Assembly (NCBI GenBank): GCA_964555935.1 | Contig: CAZKUN010000228.1 | Span: forward strand, 1 to 14,581 | Direction: 5' to 3' | DNA from: CAZKUN01 sp964555935 | Lineage (GTDB): Bacteria; Armatimonadota; Zipacnadia; Zipacnadales; VGFC01 | DNA: 14,581 nt | Shown here: one piece after another, positions 5,425 to 14,100 of the stretch | How positions within the stretch are numbered: the first letter of the stretch is position 1 | Layout: the number at the start of each line of letters is the position of its first letter | Position numbers and translations under genes: made by a program | Notes under the pieces: generated by a model | What the model was told of the DNA's origin: nothing | Seen by the model: only the letters and a program-made list of their open reading frames with translations | Databases searched by the model: none

Positions 5425-7254
5425 ATGTGTGGCATTGTCGGATGCATCGGACCACTAGACGCATACAGGATTTGCTATGAGGGGCTGCTCCGCCTGGAGT
5501 ATCGGGGCTACGACTCCGCGGGCGTTGCCGTGCTGAACGAAGGCCAGATGGATGTCGTCAAGCGCGTTGGCAAGCTCAGCTCGCTCGGCGATGAACTCGA
5601 GGCGAACCCGAGGCAGGGCCCCGTGGCGATCGGGCATACCCGTTGGGCGACGCACGGGAAGCCGTCTGAGGTCAACTCTCACCCGCACGTGTCGACGAAC
5701 GGAAGAATCGCGGTGGTCCATAACGGGATCATCGAGAACTACGCGGAGCTTCGCGAGGAGCTGAAGGCCGAGGGCATGGTCTTCAAGTCGGAGACCGACA
5801 CCGAGGTCATCGCGCACCTCGTTCAGCGTTACTACGATGGCGACTTGTTCGAGGCCGTGCAGAAGGCGATCGAGGCGATGCGCGGCGCCTACGCCATAGC
5901 GGTTATCCACAACGACGAGCCCGACAAGATCGTCGCGGCGCGCCTGCGTTCTCCGCTGGTCATCGGGATTGGCGAAGGCAAGAACTACGTCGCGTCGGAC
6001 ATGGCCGCCGTGCGTCCGCAGACCGACCAAGTCTACATCATCGAGGACGGCGAGGCCGCAGTGGTCACGCAGGACACCATCAAGCTCTACACCGTGAAGG
6101 GCGAGCCAATCGAGAAGGAGCCTTACGTCATTCCGTGGCCCGCCGAAGCCGCTGAGAAGGGCGGCCACAAGCATTTCATGCACAAAGAGATCCACGAGCA
6201 GCCCGATACCATCGCGGCGTGTCTCGCGGGTCGCGTTCCCGAGGAAGCCGACCGCATTATCCTCGAGAGCCTGAACATGTCCGAGGATGAGATCAGGGGG
6301 CTCACGAAGGTCGTCTTGACCGCGTGCGGCACGGCGTATCACGCGGGTCTGGTTGGGAGCTTCTTGATCGAGAAACTGGCGCGCATCCCCGCGCAGGCCG
6401 ATCTCGCGGCCGAGCTGACGGCTCGCGATCCGGTGCTGCACGAAGGGACGCTCGGGATTGTTGTCAGCCAGTCGGGCGAGACGATGGACACGCTTCTCGC
6501 GCTACGCGCGCTGAAAGCCAAGGGCGCGAAGACGGTCGCGGTCGTCAATCGCGTCGACACCGTCATCGAGCGCGAGTCCGACGGCGTGGTCTACATCCAA
6601 GCCGGTCCGGAAATCGGCGTTGCCAGCACGAAGGCCTACACGGGTCAGGTGTTGACGCTGACCTTGATCGCGATCCACCTCGCGGAAGTCCGCGGGACGG
6701 TGGCGCCCGAGGAACTGAAGAAGTTGCGGGAAGCCCTGCTGGCTCTCCCCGAGCAGGCGGCGGAACTCCTCACCCGCGAGGACGACGTCAAGGTCCTCGC
6801 CCAGAAGTACCACAAGCTGCACAACGCGCTGTATCTCGGTCGTGGCGTGAACCTGCCATCGGCCATGGAGGGCGCGTTGAAGCTGAAGGAGATCAGCTAC
6901 GTCCACGCGGAGGCGTACTCGGCCGGTGAGATGAAGCACGGTCCGATCGCGTTGGTCGAGCCCTCGCTTTACACGGTCGCTGTCGCGACCAAGGGCGAAG
7001 TTTACGACCAGATGGTCGGCAACATGCAGGAGATCATGGCGCGTAGCGGCCCGGTTATCGGCGTGGTCAACGACGGCGACGAAGAGATTCTCGAGCACCT
7101 GGACGATCCGATCAAGGTGCCGGAGTGCAACGAACTCGTCTCGCCGGTGGCGATCGCGGTCCCGCTGCAACTCCTGGCCTACCACATCGCGGACATCCGA
7201 GGTGAGGACATCGACCAGCCACGCAACCTCGCGAAGACGGTTACGGTCGAGTAG
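5425..7254 (+). CDS. glmS: Glutamine--fructose-6-phosphate aminotransferase (isomerizing) GlmS
   Basis: GlmS makes glucosamine-6-phosphate from fructose-6-phosphate and glutamine, the first committed step to UDP-GlcNAc for peptidoglycan and other glycans. The 609-residue length is typical. The start MCGIVG places the N-terminal nucleophile Cys at position 2. The class II glutaminase domain (about 1-220) shows YRGYDSAG, GHTRWATHG, HNGIIENY and SETDTE. Two SIS sugar-isomerase domains follow: TACGTAYHAG near 299, SQSGET near 347 and STKAYTGQ near 400 in the first, and YLGRGVNLPSAMEGALKLKEISY in the second. The C-terminus PRNLAKTVTVE is the conserved ending. AGGAAGG lies 7 nt before the ATG. It is the third gene of the cdaA operon, 84 nt after ybbR. 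glmM, which usually stands between them in Firmicutes, is missing. A strong hairpin follows 19 nt after the stop. Confidence 0.97.
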   Translation: MCGIVGCIGPLDAYRICYEGLLRLEYRGYDSAGVAVLNEGQMDVVKRVGKLSSLGDELEANPRQGPVAIGHTRWATHGKPSEVNSHPHVSTNGRIAVVHNGIIENYAELREELKAEGMVFKSETDTEVIAHLVQRYYDGDLFEAVQKAIEAMRGAYAIAVIHNDEPDKIVAARLRSPLVIGIGEGKNYVASDMAAVRPQTDQVYIIEDGEAAVVTQDTIKLYTVKGEPIEKEPYVIPWPAEAAEKGGHKHFMHKEIHEQPDTIAACLAGRVPEEADRIILESLNMSEDEIRGLTKVVLTACGTAYHAGLVGSFLIEKLARIPAQADLAAELTARDPVLHEGTLGIVVSQSGETMDTLLALRALKAKGAKTVAVVNRVDTVIERESDGVVYIQAGPEIGVASTKAYTGQVLTLTLIAIHLAEVRGTVAPEELKKLREALLALPEQAAELLTREDDVKVLAQKYHKLHNALYLGRGVNLPSAMEGALKLKEISYVHAEAYSAGEMKHGPIALVEPSLYTVAVATKGEVYDQMVGNMQEIMARSGPVIGVVNDGDEEILEHLDDPIKVPECNELVSPVAIAVPLQLLAYHIADIRGEDIDQPRNLAKTVTVE

Positions 7255-7273
7255 CGCGACGTCTGAGCAGCCT

Positions 7274-7327
7274 GAGAACAGAAACGGCGGGCGCCTCTCG
7301 CGAGAGGCGCCCGCCGTTTCTGTTCTC
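7274..7327 (+). terminator. 54-bp perfect palindrome, probable terminator after glmS, abutting the assembly gap
   Basis: The two 27-nt arms are exact reverse complements with no spacer, centred at 7300/7301 (CTCTCG|CGAGAG). The very GC-rich inner stem carries AAACGGCGGGCGCC / GGCGCCCGCCGTTT, and the 3' side ends TTTCTGTTCTC, a U-rich tail of sorts. Position after glmS fits an intrinsic terminator, and the matching A-rich 5' side could make it bidirectional. The right arm stops exactly where the Ns begin. Confidence 0.75.
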
Positions 7328-7337
7328 NNNNNNNNNN
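7328..7337. other. Assembly gap (10 Ns)
   Basis: A run of ten N bases joins two contigs. The true gap length is unknown. Any open frame spanning it is artificial. Confidence 0.99.
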
Positions 7338-7354
7338 GTACTGCTATTCGTTGG

Positions 7355-8557
7355 TTAGCGGGTCACCTTGCAGAGCAACACCTCAGCGAGGCCACCAGCC
7401 GGGAGAAGCTCGACCTGAGCGCCGCTGAGGGCAGCCATCGGGCCTGCCTGCAGGCTGAAGCTCATGCCGCCCGCCCCGCCGATCAGCCAACCCTTGATCT
7501 CATACAGGCTCTTCGAACCGCCGCTGAACAGCGGGAGGTCGGTGCCGTATGGGCTGACGTCAGGCATCTGATGCACGGACGTGTGATCGAACGCCTCGAC
7601 CGGGAAGACCATCTGCTCGCAGACCGAACCATCGAGGCCCACCGAGGCGGTTGTCTCAGCCAGGACGCCCCCGGTGTTGTCGAGCAAGCTCACGCGGATC
7701 TCGGTGTCGCTCCAGAGGTCGTTCCACGTCTGGATCGCGTCCTCGTCCAGGTAGAGCTTCACCGGCTGCGTGTATCCGCCGCCCTTAGTGACGATGTCAA
7801 GCCGCCCGCGGCCCGCTGTGGCGCCCATCAGCCCGCCGGGAGTGCCGCCTTCGCGCCAGGGGCTACCCTCTTTGCTGAGTGGCTTCAGGCGTCTGGCAGC
7901 TTTGTCCGGGAAGGTCTTGGTGGAGTGAATGACGACGTTCATTCGAACGTCGGCTCCCTCGGCCTCGTGAGTCACGACGCCGAGTTGGGGAAGTCCGACC
8001 GTGGCGGAGAAGCAGTTGGTGGTCGCGTATTCGTAGAGTTCCTCGACGGCGAGGTGCTCGCGCGCGATATGCTCGACTTCAGCCTGCAGGCGATCCGCAA
8101 GGCCGCCACCGGGCGTACCGCGCTTCACCTCGGCGACCGCGCCGCCTTCTCGGTAAATGCGGCCCAACTGCGTCCACTGGCTCGCCGTGTACTGCTTCGG
8201 CTCTCCGTCGTCGCGGGTCAAGTACACATCGGGAAGGTCGATGCGCGCAGCGCCTTCCTTCACCAGGAATTCGCTGTAGGTCAAGCGCAGGTGTTCAGGG
8301 GGCTCAGTCTCCGAGTGGGCGAGCTGGCCGCCACCCCCGCCGCCGCCCATACCACCCATGCCACCGCCCATACCGCCACCCATGCCACCGCCGCCACCCA
8401 TCATCCCGGCTGGGGGGCCGCTTGCGCCGCCGCCGCTTCCGCCGCCCATGCCAGGAGGCGGGCCTTGCGCGATGTTGCCAGTAATGGAGATTGCTATCAG
8501 CGCGACAGCCGCGAAAGCAGCTGCGCCAGCTATGTACAGTGCTCGTCTGCTAGTCAA
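7355..8557 (-). CDS. Unrecognised membrane-anchored or secreted protein with Gly/Met-rich segment
   Basis: I do not recognise this family. From the preferred TTG start (8555-8557) it is 400 residues. Residues 5-27 (RALYIAGAAAFAAVALIAISITG) form a hydrophobic signal or anchor after a basic MTSRR. Residues 32-77 are low-complexity Gly/Met/Pro (repeated GMGGG). The remaining 320 residues look globular, with mixed alpha/beta character: 'LRLTYSEFLVKEGAARIDLPDVYLT', 'AVAEVKRGTPGGGLADRLQAEVEHI', 'RLDIVTKGGGYTQPVKLYLDEDAIQTWNDLWSD', 'VSLLDNTGGVLAETTASVGL'. Three Cys are scattered. Start choice: the frame opens at a GTG (8564-8566) that overlaps the ribosome site; GAGGTGAT sits 4 nt ahead of the TTG, a proper spacing. 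It has its own promoter (8608-8636) and is divergent from the DUF4838 gene, so it is likely extracytoplasmic, with unknown role. Confidence 0.8.
   Translation of the reverse strand: MTSRRALYIAGAAAFAAVALIAISITGNIAQGPPPGMGGGSGGGASGPPAGMMGGGGGMGGGMGGGMGGMGGGGGGGQLAHSETEPPEHLRLTYSEFLVKEGAARIDLPDVYLTRDDGEPKQYTASQWTQLGRIYREGGAVAEVKRGTPGGGLADRLQAEVEHIAREHLAVEELYEYATTNCFSATVGLPQLGVVTHEAEGADVRMNVVIHSTKTFPDKAARRLKPLSKEGSPWREGGTPGGLMGATAGRGRLDIVTKGGGYTQPVKLYLDEDAIQTWNDLWSDTEIRVSLLDNTGGVLAETTASVGLDGSVCEQMVFPVEAFDHTSVHQMPDVSPYGTDLPLFSGGSKSLYEIKGWLIGGAGGMSFSLQAGPMAALSGAQVELLPAGGLAEVLLCKVTR
8327..8464 (-). repeat. Low-complexity Gly/Met-coding segment
   Basis: This part of the preceding gene encodes a run of GPPPGMGGGSGGG and then repeated GMGGG units. 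The DNA is built from CCACC/CCCAT-type repeats on the plus strand, so slippage or assembly error is possible here. Confidence 0.85.
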
Positions 8558-8561
8558 CTGA

Positions 8562-8569
8562 ATCACCTC
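8562..8569 (-). promoter_or_regulatory. Ribosome binding site that decides the 8557 TTG start
   Basis: On the minus strand GAGGTGAT is an 8-nt match to the 16S 3' end complement. It overlaps the GTG at 8564-8566, which therefore cannot use it, but lies 4 nt before the TTG at 8557 (8 nt from the end of GAGG). TTG is therefore the more likely start. Confidence 0.65.
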
Positions 8570-8607
8570 TCAGGCCCGACAAAGCGGCAGCGCCCACTGC
8601 CCACTTG

Positions 8608-8636
8608 AGTATACCTGCCGCTAACCGGCAAGTCAA
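8608..8636 (-). promoter_or_regulatory. Near-consensus sigma-70 promoter for the Gly/Met-rich protein gene
   Basis: On the minus strand TTGACT (8631-8636, 5/6) and TATACT (8608-8613, 5/6) are separated by exactly 17 nt. The spacer holds a small dyad TGCCG-GTTAG-CGGCA, which could be an operator. The leader to the TTG start would be about 45 nt. Confidence 0.8.
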
Positions 8637-8730
8637 GCCACTCGCAAGCGCTCCCGTCGGTGCCGTTAAGCGCGTTATTCGCCGTGGCTTCGGGCATGTC
8701 CTCCACGCGGCCGGCGCGGTCGCGAGGTGA

Positions 8731-8759
8731 TTGACGCAGGCTGCGCGAAGCTCTACGAC
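8731..8759 (+). promoter_or_regulatory. Candidate promoter for the DUF4838 gene
   Basis: TTGACG (8731-8736, 5/6 for -35) is followed after 17 nt by TACGAC (8754-8759, only 3/6 for -10). The leader would be about 20 nt, and GGGAGG at 8773-8778 would still be transcribed. This is weak evidence, but I see no better candidate in the 228-nt divergent region. Confidence 0.35.
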
Positions 8760-8785
8760 CATAGACGCGGCTGGGAGGCCAATCA

Positions 8786-11143
8786 GTGCGGATCACACGC
8801 ATATTGCTGACCGTGATGGCTGTCACACCGGTGGCGGCCCGCGGCGACATGGAACTCGCACGCGATGGGGCTCCGATCGCGGCCATCGTTGACGGGAGCA
8901 CGCCTGACCTCGCGCGCTCCGCGGCGACCGAGCTTCAGGTGCACATCGCGCGGATGTCGGGGGCTGAGCTTCCCATAGTCACTCAACGTGTCCCAGGGCA
9001 ACCGACCATCTTCGTGGGTGGAGACCCGGCTTTCGAGCGCCTCGGCACCACATCCGACGCGCTTGGCCTCGGCGACGAGGGCTTCATCATCCGCAGCGTC
9101 GAGGACGACCTCGTCCTCGCGGGCGGGAGCCACTTGGCTACTCTCTACGCGGTGTACGACCTGCTGGAGGACGACCTCGGATGTCACTGGTTCTGGCCTG
9201 GTGAGATCGGCGAAGTGGTGCCGGAGCGCTCAACCATCGTCTTGCCCGCGCTCGACCGGGTCGAGCGGCCCAGCTTTGCCATCCGGTGGATTGGCAGTGG
9301 CGATTTCGCTCTGAGGAACCGGATGAACGTACAGACTAACGAGCCGGACGATTTCCAGGTCAAGTGGTTCGTACACACTTGGCTCAGGCTCGTTCCGCCC
9401 GCGGATCATGCCGACGCGCACCCCGAGTATTACGCCGAGATTGGTGGGAAACGCGCCGATCCGCGAGGCGACCGTCTCGTCAATCTCTGCACGTCTAACC
9501 CCGAGGTCGCGGCTGTCGCCGCGCGCACGATCGACGATCTTATGCAGATCGAGCCGGGGATTGATATGATCAGCGTGGATCCTGAGGACACGCAGGAGTT
9601 CTGCCAGTGCGCGAAGTGCGTGGCCCTGTATGGCGACGCCACGTTGGCGTTTGAGCAGCGCGAGTCTCTGCGTGTATTTGACTTCACGAATCGCGTCGCT
9701 GAGTTGGTTGCCGATGACTACCCCGATCTCACCATCAAGACCATCGCGTATCACACGTACGTGCGGCCACCCGCGGACCCGGATTGGCGCCCCGCGGACA
9801 ACGTGGCTGTACAGTTCTGTCGCTTCATGTGCCACAACCACGCTCTCGATGATGCTACGTGCCCGGACAACCGTGGCTTCGACGCGTGGTATCGCGAGTG
9901 GCTTGGGCGCACGAGCCGGGTGATGTTCTACGAATACTACTGGAAGGTCTCCTGGGTCGGGCTGCCCTGGCCGATCAACCGCATGCTCCGGGCCGACATG
10001 CCGAGATTCCAGCGGGATGCGCTGCTTGGGATCGCAACGCAGTTCAACACGAACTACGCGACAAATGGGCTGGGGTACTGGTTCGCGGCCAAGCTCGCGT
10101 GGAATGCCGACGCCGACATGGACGAGTTGGTGGCGACCTACTATCGCGAGTTCTTCGCGGAGGCCGAAGCGCCCGTTGCCGCGTACTACGAACGGCTGGA
10201 TCGGGCGGCGGAGACGACGGGCGTTCACATCGCCGGACAGCGTCCGTACGCCGACATCCTGAAGCTCTTCACCCCCGAGTTGCTCGACGATCTGGAGGCG
10301 CATCTGGCCGAGGCGGCCGACCTCGCGAAGTCCGGGCAAGTCCGGGAGCGGGTGGCGATGCTGACGTCGGGGGTGACTTACGCTCGGATGGTGCGGGAGT
10401 ATGTTGCGGCCGTGCGGGACTCGGGCGAGGTGGATCCCGATCACCCGTGGACGGCGATGCATCCGGAAAACACCCAGCGCGCCAAGGATGTTGGCGAGCC
10501 GCTCGCGCAAGCGATCCGAGATTACCTCGCCCTGCCCGAGAACGGGCCCTCGCTCGACCAGCCGAACGGGTACACGGAAATCCTGCTGAATCCCGCGAAC
10601 GTGGTGGGATTCCTGGCCGGCGGCGCGGAGGGTGAGGTGACTCTCACCAAGCGTCAGTGGCTCGAGCGCGAGGGAAATGAGGTCAAGGTTGGCGAGATGC
10701 CTGAGACGTTCTCGATCTGGGTCTATGGGAATGACCTCGACTTCGTGAACGCGACGCCCGAGCACGCGCTCGCCATGAGGGGGCCCGATGGCGAATGGGA
10801 AGTCGTGGGCCACGTCGGGAACACGACGCCCATCGGCGATGGGACCAGCATGTGCTTCGTGGCTTCAGGCATTGACGCGAAACGCTACCTAAGGGAGCCG
10901 AAGCTGGAGTTGCGCTTTACGAACGAGCCCGAGGGGCCCTACGCCTCGCGCGTGTTCGCCCTATACATCATGCCCGACGCGCCCGACACGCCGCCGGAGG
11001 AGGCGACGACTCGCGTTGATGAGGATCTCACCACGGTCCGCGCCGAGAGCGCCGGGTTCACTGAATACGGCTATCGGGGCTTTATGAGCCTCGAATCCGC
11101 TGAGTGGATCGTTCCGCTGGAGTTCGTGGGGTTTGGGGAGTAG
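8786..11143 (+). CDS. Secreted DUF4838 domain protein (putative glycoside hydrolase-like)
   Basis: This 785-residue protein starts at GTG 8786 with GGGAGG 7 nt upstream. Residues 1-20 are a signal peptide (MRITRILLTVMAVTPVAARG), so it is exported. Residues 22-156 resemble the alpha/beta domain that precedes the catalytic barrel in alpha-glucuronidases and GH20-like enzymes (AATELQVHIARMSGAELPIV, IFVGGDPAF, GFIIRSVEDDLVLAGGS..ATLYAVYDLLEDDLGCHWFWPGEIGEVVP). About 200-460 matches the DUF4838 core, including HPEYYAEIGGKR, NLCTSNPEV, the signature SVDPEDTQEFCQCAKC (263-278) and the aromatic FYEYYWKVSW (381-390). The last 200 residues are beta-rich with no family I know. DUF4838 is thought to be TIM-barrel glycosidase-like; substrate and catalytic residues are not established from sequence. 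It converges tightly on the GH2 gene. Confidence 0.85.
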   Translation: MRITRILLTVMAVTPVAARGDMELARDGAPIAAIVDGSTPDLARSAATELQVHIARMSGAELPIVTQRVPGQPTIFVGGDPAFERLGTTSDALGLGDEGFIIRSVEDDLVLAGGSHLATLYAVYDLLEDDLGCHWFWPGEIGEVVPERSTIVLPALDRVERPSFAIRWIGSGDFALRNRMNVQTNEPDDFQVKWFVHTWLRLVPPADHADAHPEYYAEIGGKRADPRGDRLVNLCTSNPEVAAVAARTIDDLMQIEPGIDMISVDPEDTQEFCQCAKCVALYGDATLAFEQRESLRVFDFTNRVAELVADDYPDLTIKTIAYHTYVRPPADPDWRPADNVAVQFCRFMCHNHALDDATCPDNRGFDAWYREWLGRTSRVMFYEYYWKVSWVGLPWPINRMLRADMPRFQRDALLGIATQFNTNYATNGLGYWFAAKLAWNADADMDELVATYYREFFAEAEAPVAAYYERLDRAAETTGVHIAGQRPYADILKLFTPELLDDLEAHLAEAADLAKSGQVRERVAMLTSGVTYARMVREYVAAVRDSGEVDPDHPWTAMHPENTQRAKDVGEPLAQAIRDYLALPENGPSLDQPNGYTEILLNPANVVGFLAGGAEGEVTLTKRQWLEREGNEVKVGEMPETFSIWVYGNDLDFVNATPEHALAMRGPDGEWEVVGHVGNTTPIGDGTSMCFVASGIDAKRYLREPKLELRFTNEPEGPYASRVFALYIMPDAPDTPPEEATTRVDEDLTTVRAESAGFTEYGYRGFMSLESAEWIVPLEFVGFGE

Positions 11144-11156
11144 GGGCCTACTCCCC
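11135..11156. terminator. Palindrome spanning both convergent stop codons; possible bidirectional terminator
   Basis: GGGGAGTAGG (11135-11144) and CCTACTCCCC (11147-11156) are exact inverted repeats separated by GG. The arms contain the TAG stops of the DUF4838 gene (11141-11143) and of the GH2 gene (11148-11150, minus strand). There is no T-tract on either side, so termination is uncertain; both proteins ending in Gly-Glu-stop partly explains the symmetry. Confidence 0.45.
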
Positions 11157-14100
11157 GTCGCCGAGGTACTTCAGCAGGTTGCTGACGACGCGCGCGGCGA
11201 TGGGGTCGGTGACGGCGGCGGCGGTATCCAGTTCGGAGACGATGACCTTGCCCTTCCCGAGTTGCGCCTCGAAGACGACGGCTGCCGTGTGATCCTGGAC
11301 ATCCGTCGGATGGGCGAGGTAGCCGTGTGGTCGGATGGCCGTCGCGAGGACGCGGACGCCGTCCACAGGTTTGAGCAGGAATCCCCCGGTGGCCGCTACT
11401 GGGATCTCGCCAGGCTCACCGTTGAACCAGCAGATATCCCACGGCTCCAGGCCATCGAGGATCGGCGACGCCTCGTCCTCGAAGTTGACGATCTCAGGCC
11501 TCCACGGGACCTCCGAGACGATGACCTCGGGCAGCAACCGCGCGACATGCTCGCCCGCGTTCATGATGAGCACGCGCCCGCCGCCCTCGACGAACTGCTG
11601 CAGCTCCGGGCGGGCCTTGAGCGCGTCGATGCCGTCTCTTCCCCGCGCGACCAGCGTGCCCCCCTCACCGGCGGTCAGTGGCTCCACCGCCGCCTGGATG
11701 ACGGCGTCGCGTCCGGCCCACTCGCTGTCCGCGCCGACCATGGGGTAGGCGTTGCGGGCGAGTTCGGTCTCCCCTATCTTCAGCACCAACTGCAACTCGT
11801 AGTCGTTGCGCTCGGGCTCGCCAAGTTTGTCGGGCACGGGCAGCGTGATGCTGACGACGTGCTTGTCATAGTAGCCCACTGGGGCGACCTGAGCCGCCGC
11901 CCGCACGAGCGGCACGCCGCCGGGCTGCACGATGGATGCCTCGAGTCTTGAGGAGGGCAAGTCGAGGCCATCGGGCGAGTCGTTGATCACGTAAACGTCG
12001 CACTCGATGCTCTCGCCCTCGTAGAAGTGGCGTCGCCGGAGATCGGCTGAGACGAGGATGGGAGCCATCGCCAACCGCATCGCCTCGTAGGCTGGGTACG
12101 GTTCGTGCGATTCGGGCAGGAATGGGAAGCGGAACCAGTTGGAGTTCGAGAAATGGAGCTTCCCGCAGAGCCGGTCTCTGTGCCGCCGCGCGACCTCGGT
12201 CAGCTCCTTCGCAAGCCAGGCGTGGCGGTCGAGGAACACGCTTGGATCCCGGTCCTCGTACGCGTAGTCACCGACCCATGCTTGCGGCACGTAGTACTTG
12301 TCGATGTACTTGCGCGTGGGATGCCCCGTATCGTTGTTGGGGTATCCGGTGGCGAACTCTTGGCTGATCGCCGGGCGCGCTCCGCTGAAGCGCTCCTCCA
12401 GCGGCGCCGGGGCATCCGGATCGGCCGCGGGATCGGGGTAAAGGTGCCAAGGTGATGGCCAATACCACCCGTAGTAGAGGTGGGCGTCGTCGATGTCGCC
12501 GTCGTCGAAGCCATTCGGCTCGATCTCGGCTGCGTACGTCTCCGGGTCACGCACGTAGCCCGAGTCGCAGACGATCGGGCGGGTTGGATCGATCTCGCGC
12601 ATATTGCGGATCATCCGCGTGGCGATTTCCCACTTGCGTTTGCGGAGTTCTGGGTCTTTCGCTCGGTACCAGTAGCTCTCGTTGTTGAGCGTCCAAAGCA
12701 GAATGCTCGGGTGGTTGCGTAGACGGCGCATGACGCCCGTCCATTCCGATTCCCAGATCGCCAGCAACTCATCCGTCGGCGGGTCGGCGTCGTCGCCCAT
12801 GACCCACGGCCAGACGCCCTCCATGCAGACGCCAACTCCGTACTCATCCGCCGCGGTGAGCCACGTGGGGGTGAACGACGAGCCGTGCGCGCGCAGCACG
12901 ACGGTGTTGCCGTCATGCATGCCCCGCATGAACGATCGCGCAACCTCGCCATCGTTCGGGCTGAGTCCGGAGGGAGCGTGGTTCGCTCCGCGCAGCCAAT
13001 AGGGCCGATCGTTGAGGTACAGCCTGTTTCCGCGCACCTCAAACGTGCGGAAGCCGATCTGCTGCTCGATTGCGTCGGTCACTTCACCCGTTGGCGAGGT
13101 CAGCTCGAGTCGGAGCGGGTATAGATTCGGATCGTCGGGCGACCACGTGCGCGGGGCGATGCCCGTCGCCTCCAACGTGGCGGTCTCACCGGTCACCTCG
13201 GCCTCAACCTGGGCGAGGCCGATGTCTGTGGCGGGATCGATGACCGTGCCACGCACGTGCCAGCCATCGCCTTCGGTTCCAGAGATCGCGATGTCCGCGG
13301 CAAAGCCGTCGGATGCCGTCTTCACGAACACGTCAGCCATATGCGCGGGCTCGGTGGAGATGAGCCTGACGGGTTGCCAGATACCCGCGGAGCGCTTGTA
13401 CATGCCTCGCGGGAGTGACTGAAGCATCTCGCGCGTGACCTCGACCGTCACCGCCGTGCCGAGGATCTCGTTGGGGTTTCCCTCGCCCTGCCAGGCCGCA
13501 TCCGATACGAATACGGTCACGAGGTTCTTTGCGCCAAACCGCGTGGCTTCGGCGGGAAGTTCGATTTCGAGCGGGGCGAACATGCCGACATGTCCGCCGA
13601 CGTGCTGCCCGTTGTACCAGACCTCGCAGCGCATGGCGACGGCATCGAACTGCAACGACAATCGTCTGCCGGAGTACTCCTTCGGGATCTCGATCCACTG
13701 CCGATACCAGCCGGCATGAGTCTCGTACGGGTCGAAGGACAGCGCGTCCATGCGCTGCTGTTCGAGCCGATCCCACCAATCGGACGTGCCCTCACCCGGC
13801 CCGTAGATCCACCAGCGGATCGGCGTCCAGAATGTCGGGACGTCGATCCCGTGCCATCGGGCGTCGCTGGCCTTCGGCTCGCGAGGGTCGCGGCGTTCGT
13901 CTCGTTCCTGATCCGGCAAGAAGAGCCACGTGCCATCCAGCGAGATGGTCTGGCGCCCCGGCTCGGCGCGCGGCAGGCGAATGGGTTTGTGCGCGCCGCG
14001 CGTCCTCGCGCGCTGTTGCGCCCGGTCGGGACCGGGGCGGGGGGCGCGTTCCTGTTGGCGTTGCCACCGCGCGGACGCCGTGGCGTAGAGTTCGGGGTTG

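Noticed and set aside
5091..5464. Minus-strand open frames with Ser-Gly-Val repeats or Pro/Ala/Arg repeats
   Set aside because: They are antisense to the EPDVTP tail of YbbR, and their repetitiveness comes from that tail.
7202..8608. A 468-codon plus-strand open frame
   Set aside because: It runs through the N gap, overlaps the glmS 3' end and is antisense to the Gly/Met-rich gene. Its sequence (HTTHATAHTATHATAATHH) is the mirror of the Gly/Met repeat.
9230..10813. A 527-codon minus-strand open frame within the DUF4838 gene
   Set aside because: It is antisense to a gene with signal peptide, ribosome site and domain matches. It is Arg/Val-rich with no recognisable motif, typical of a GC-rich shadow frame.
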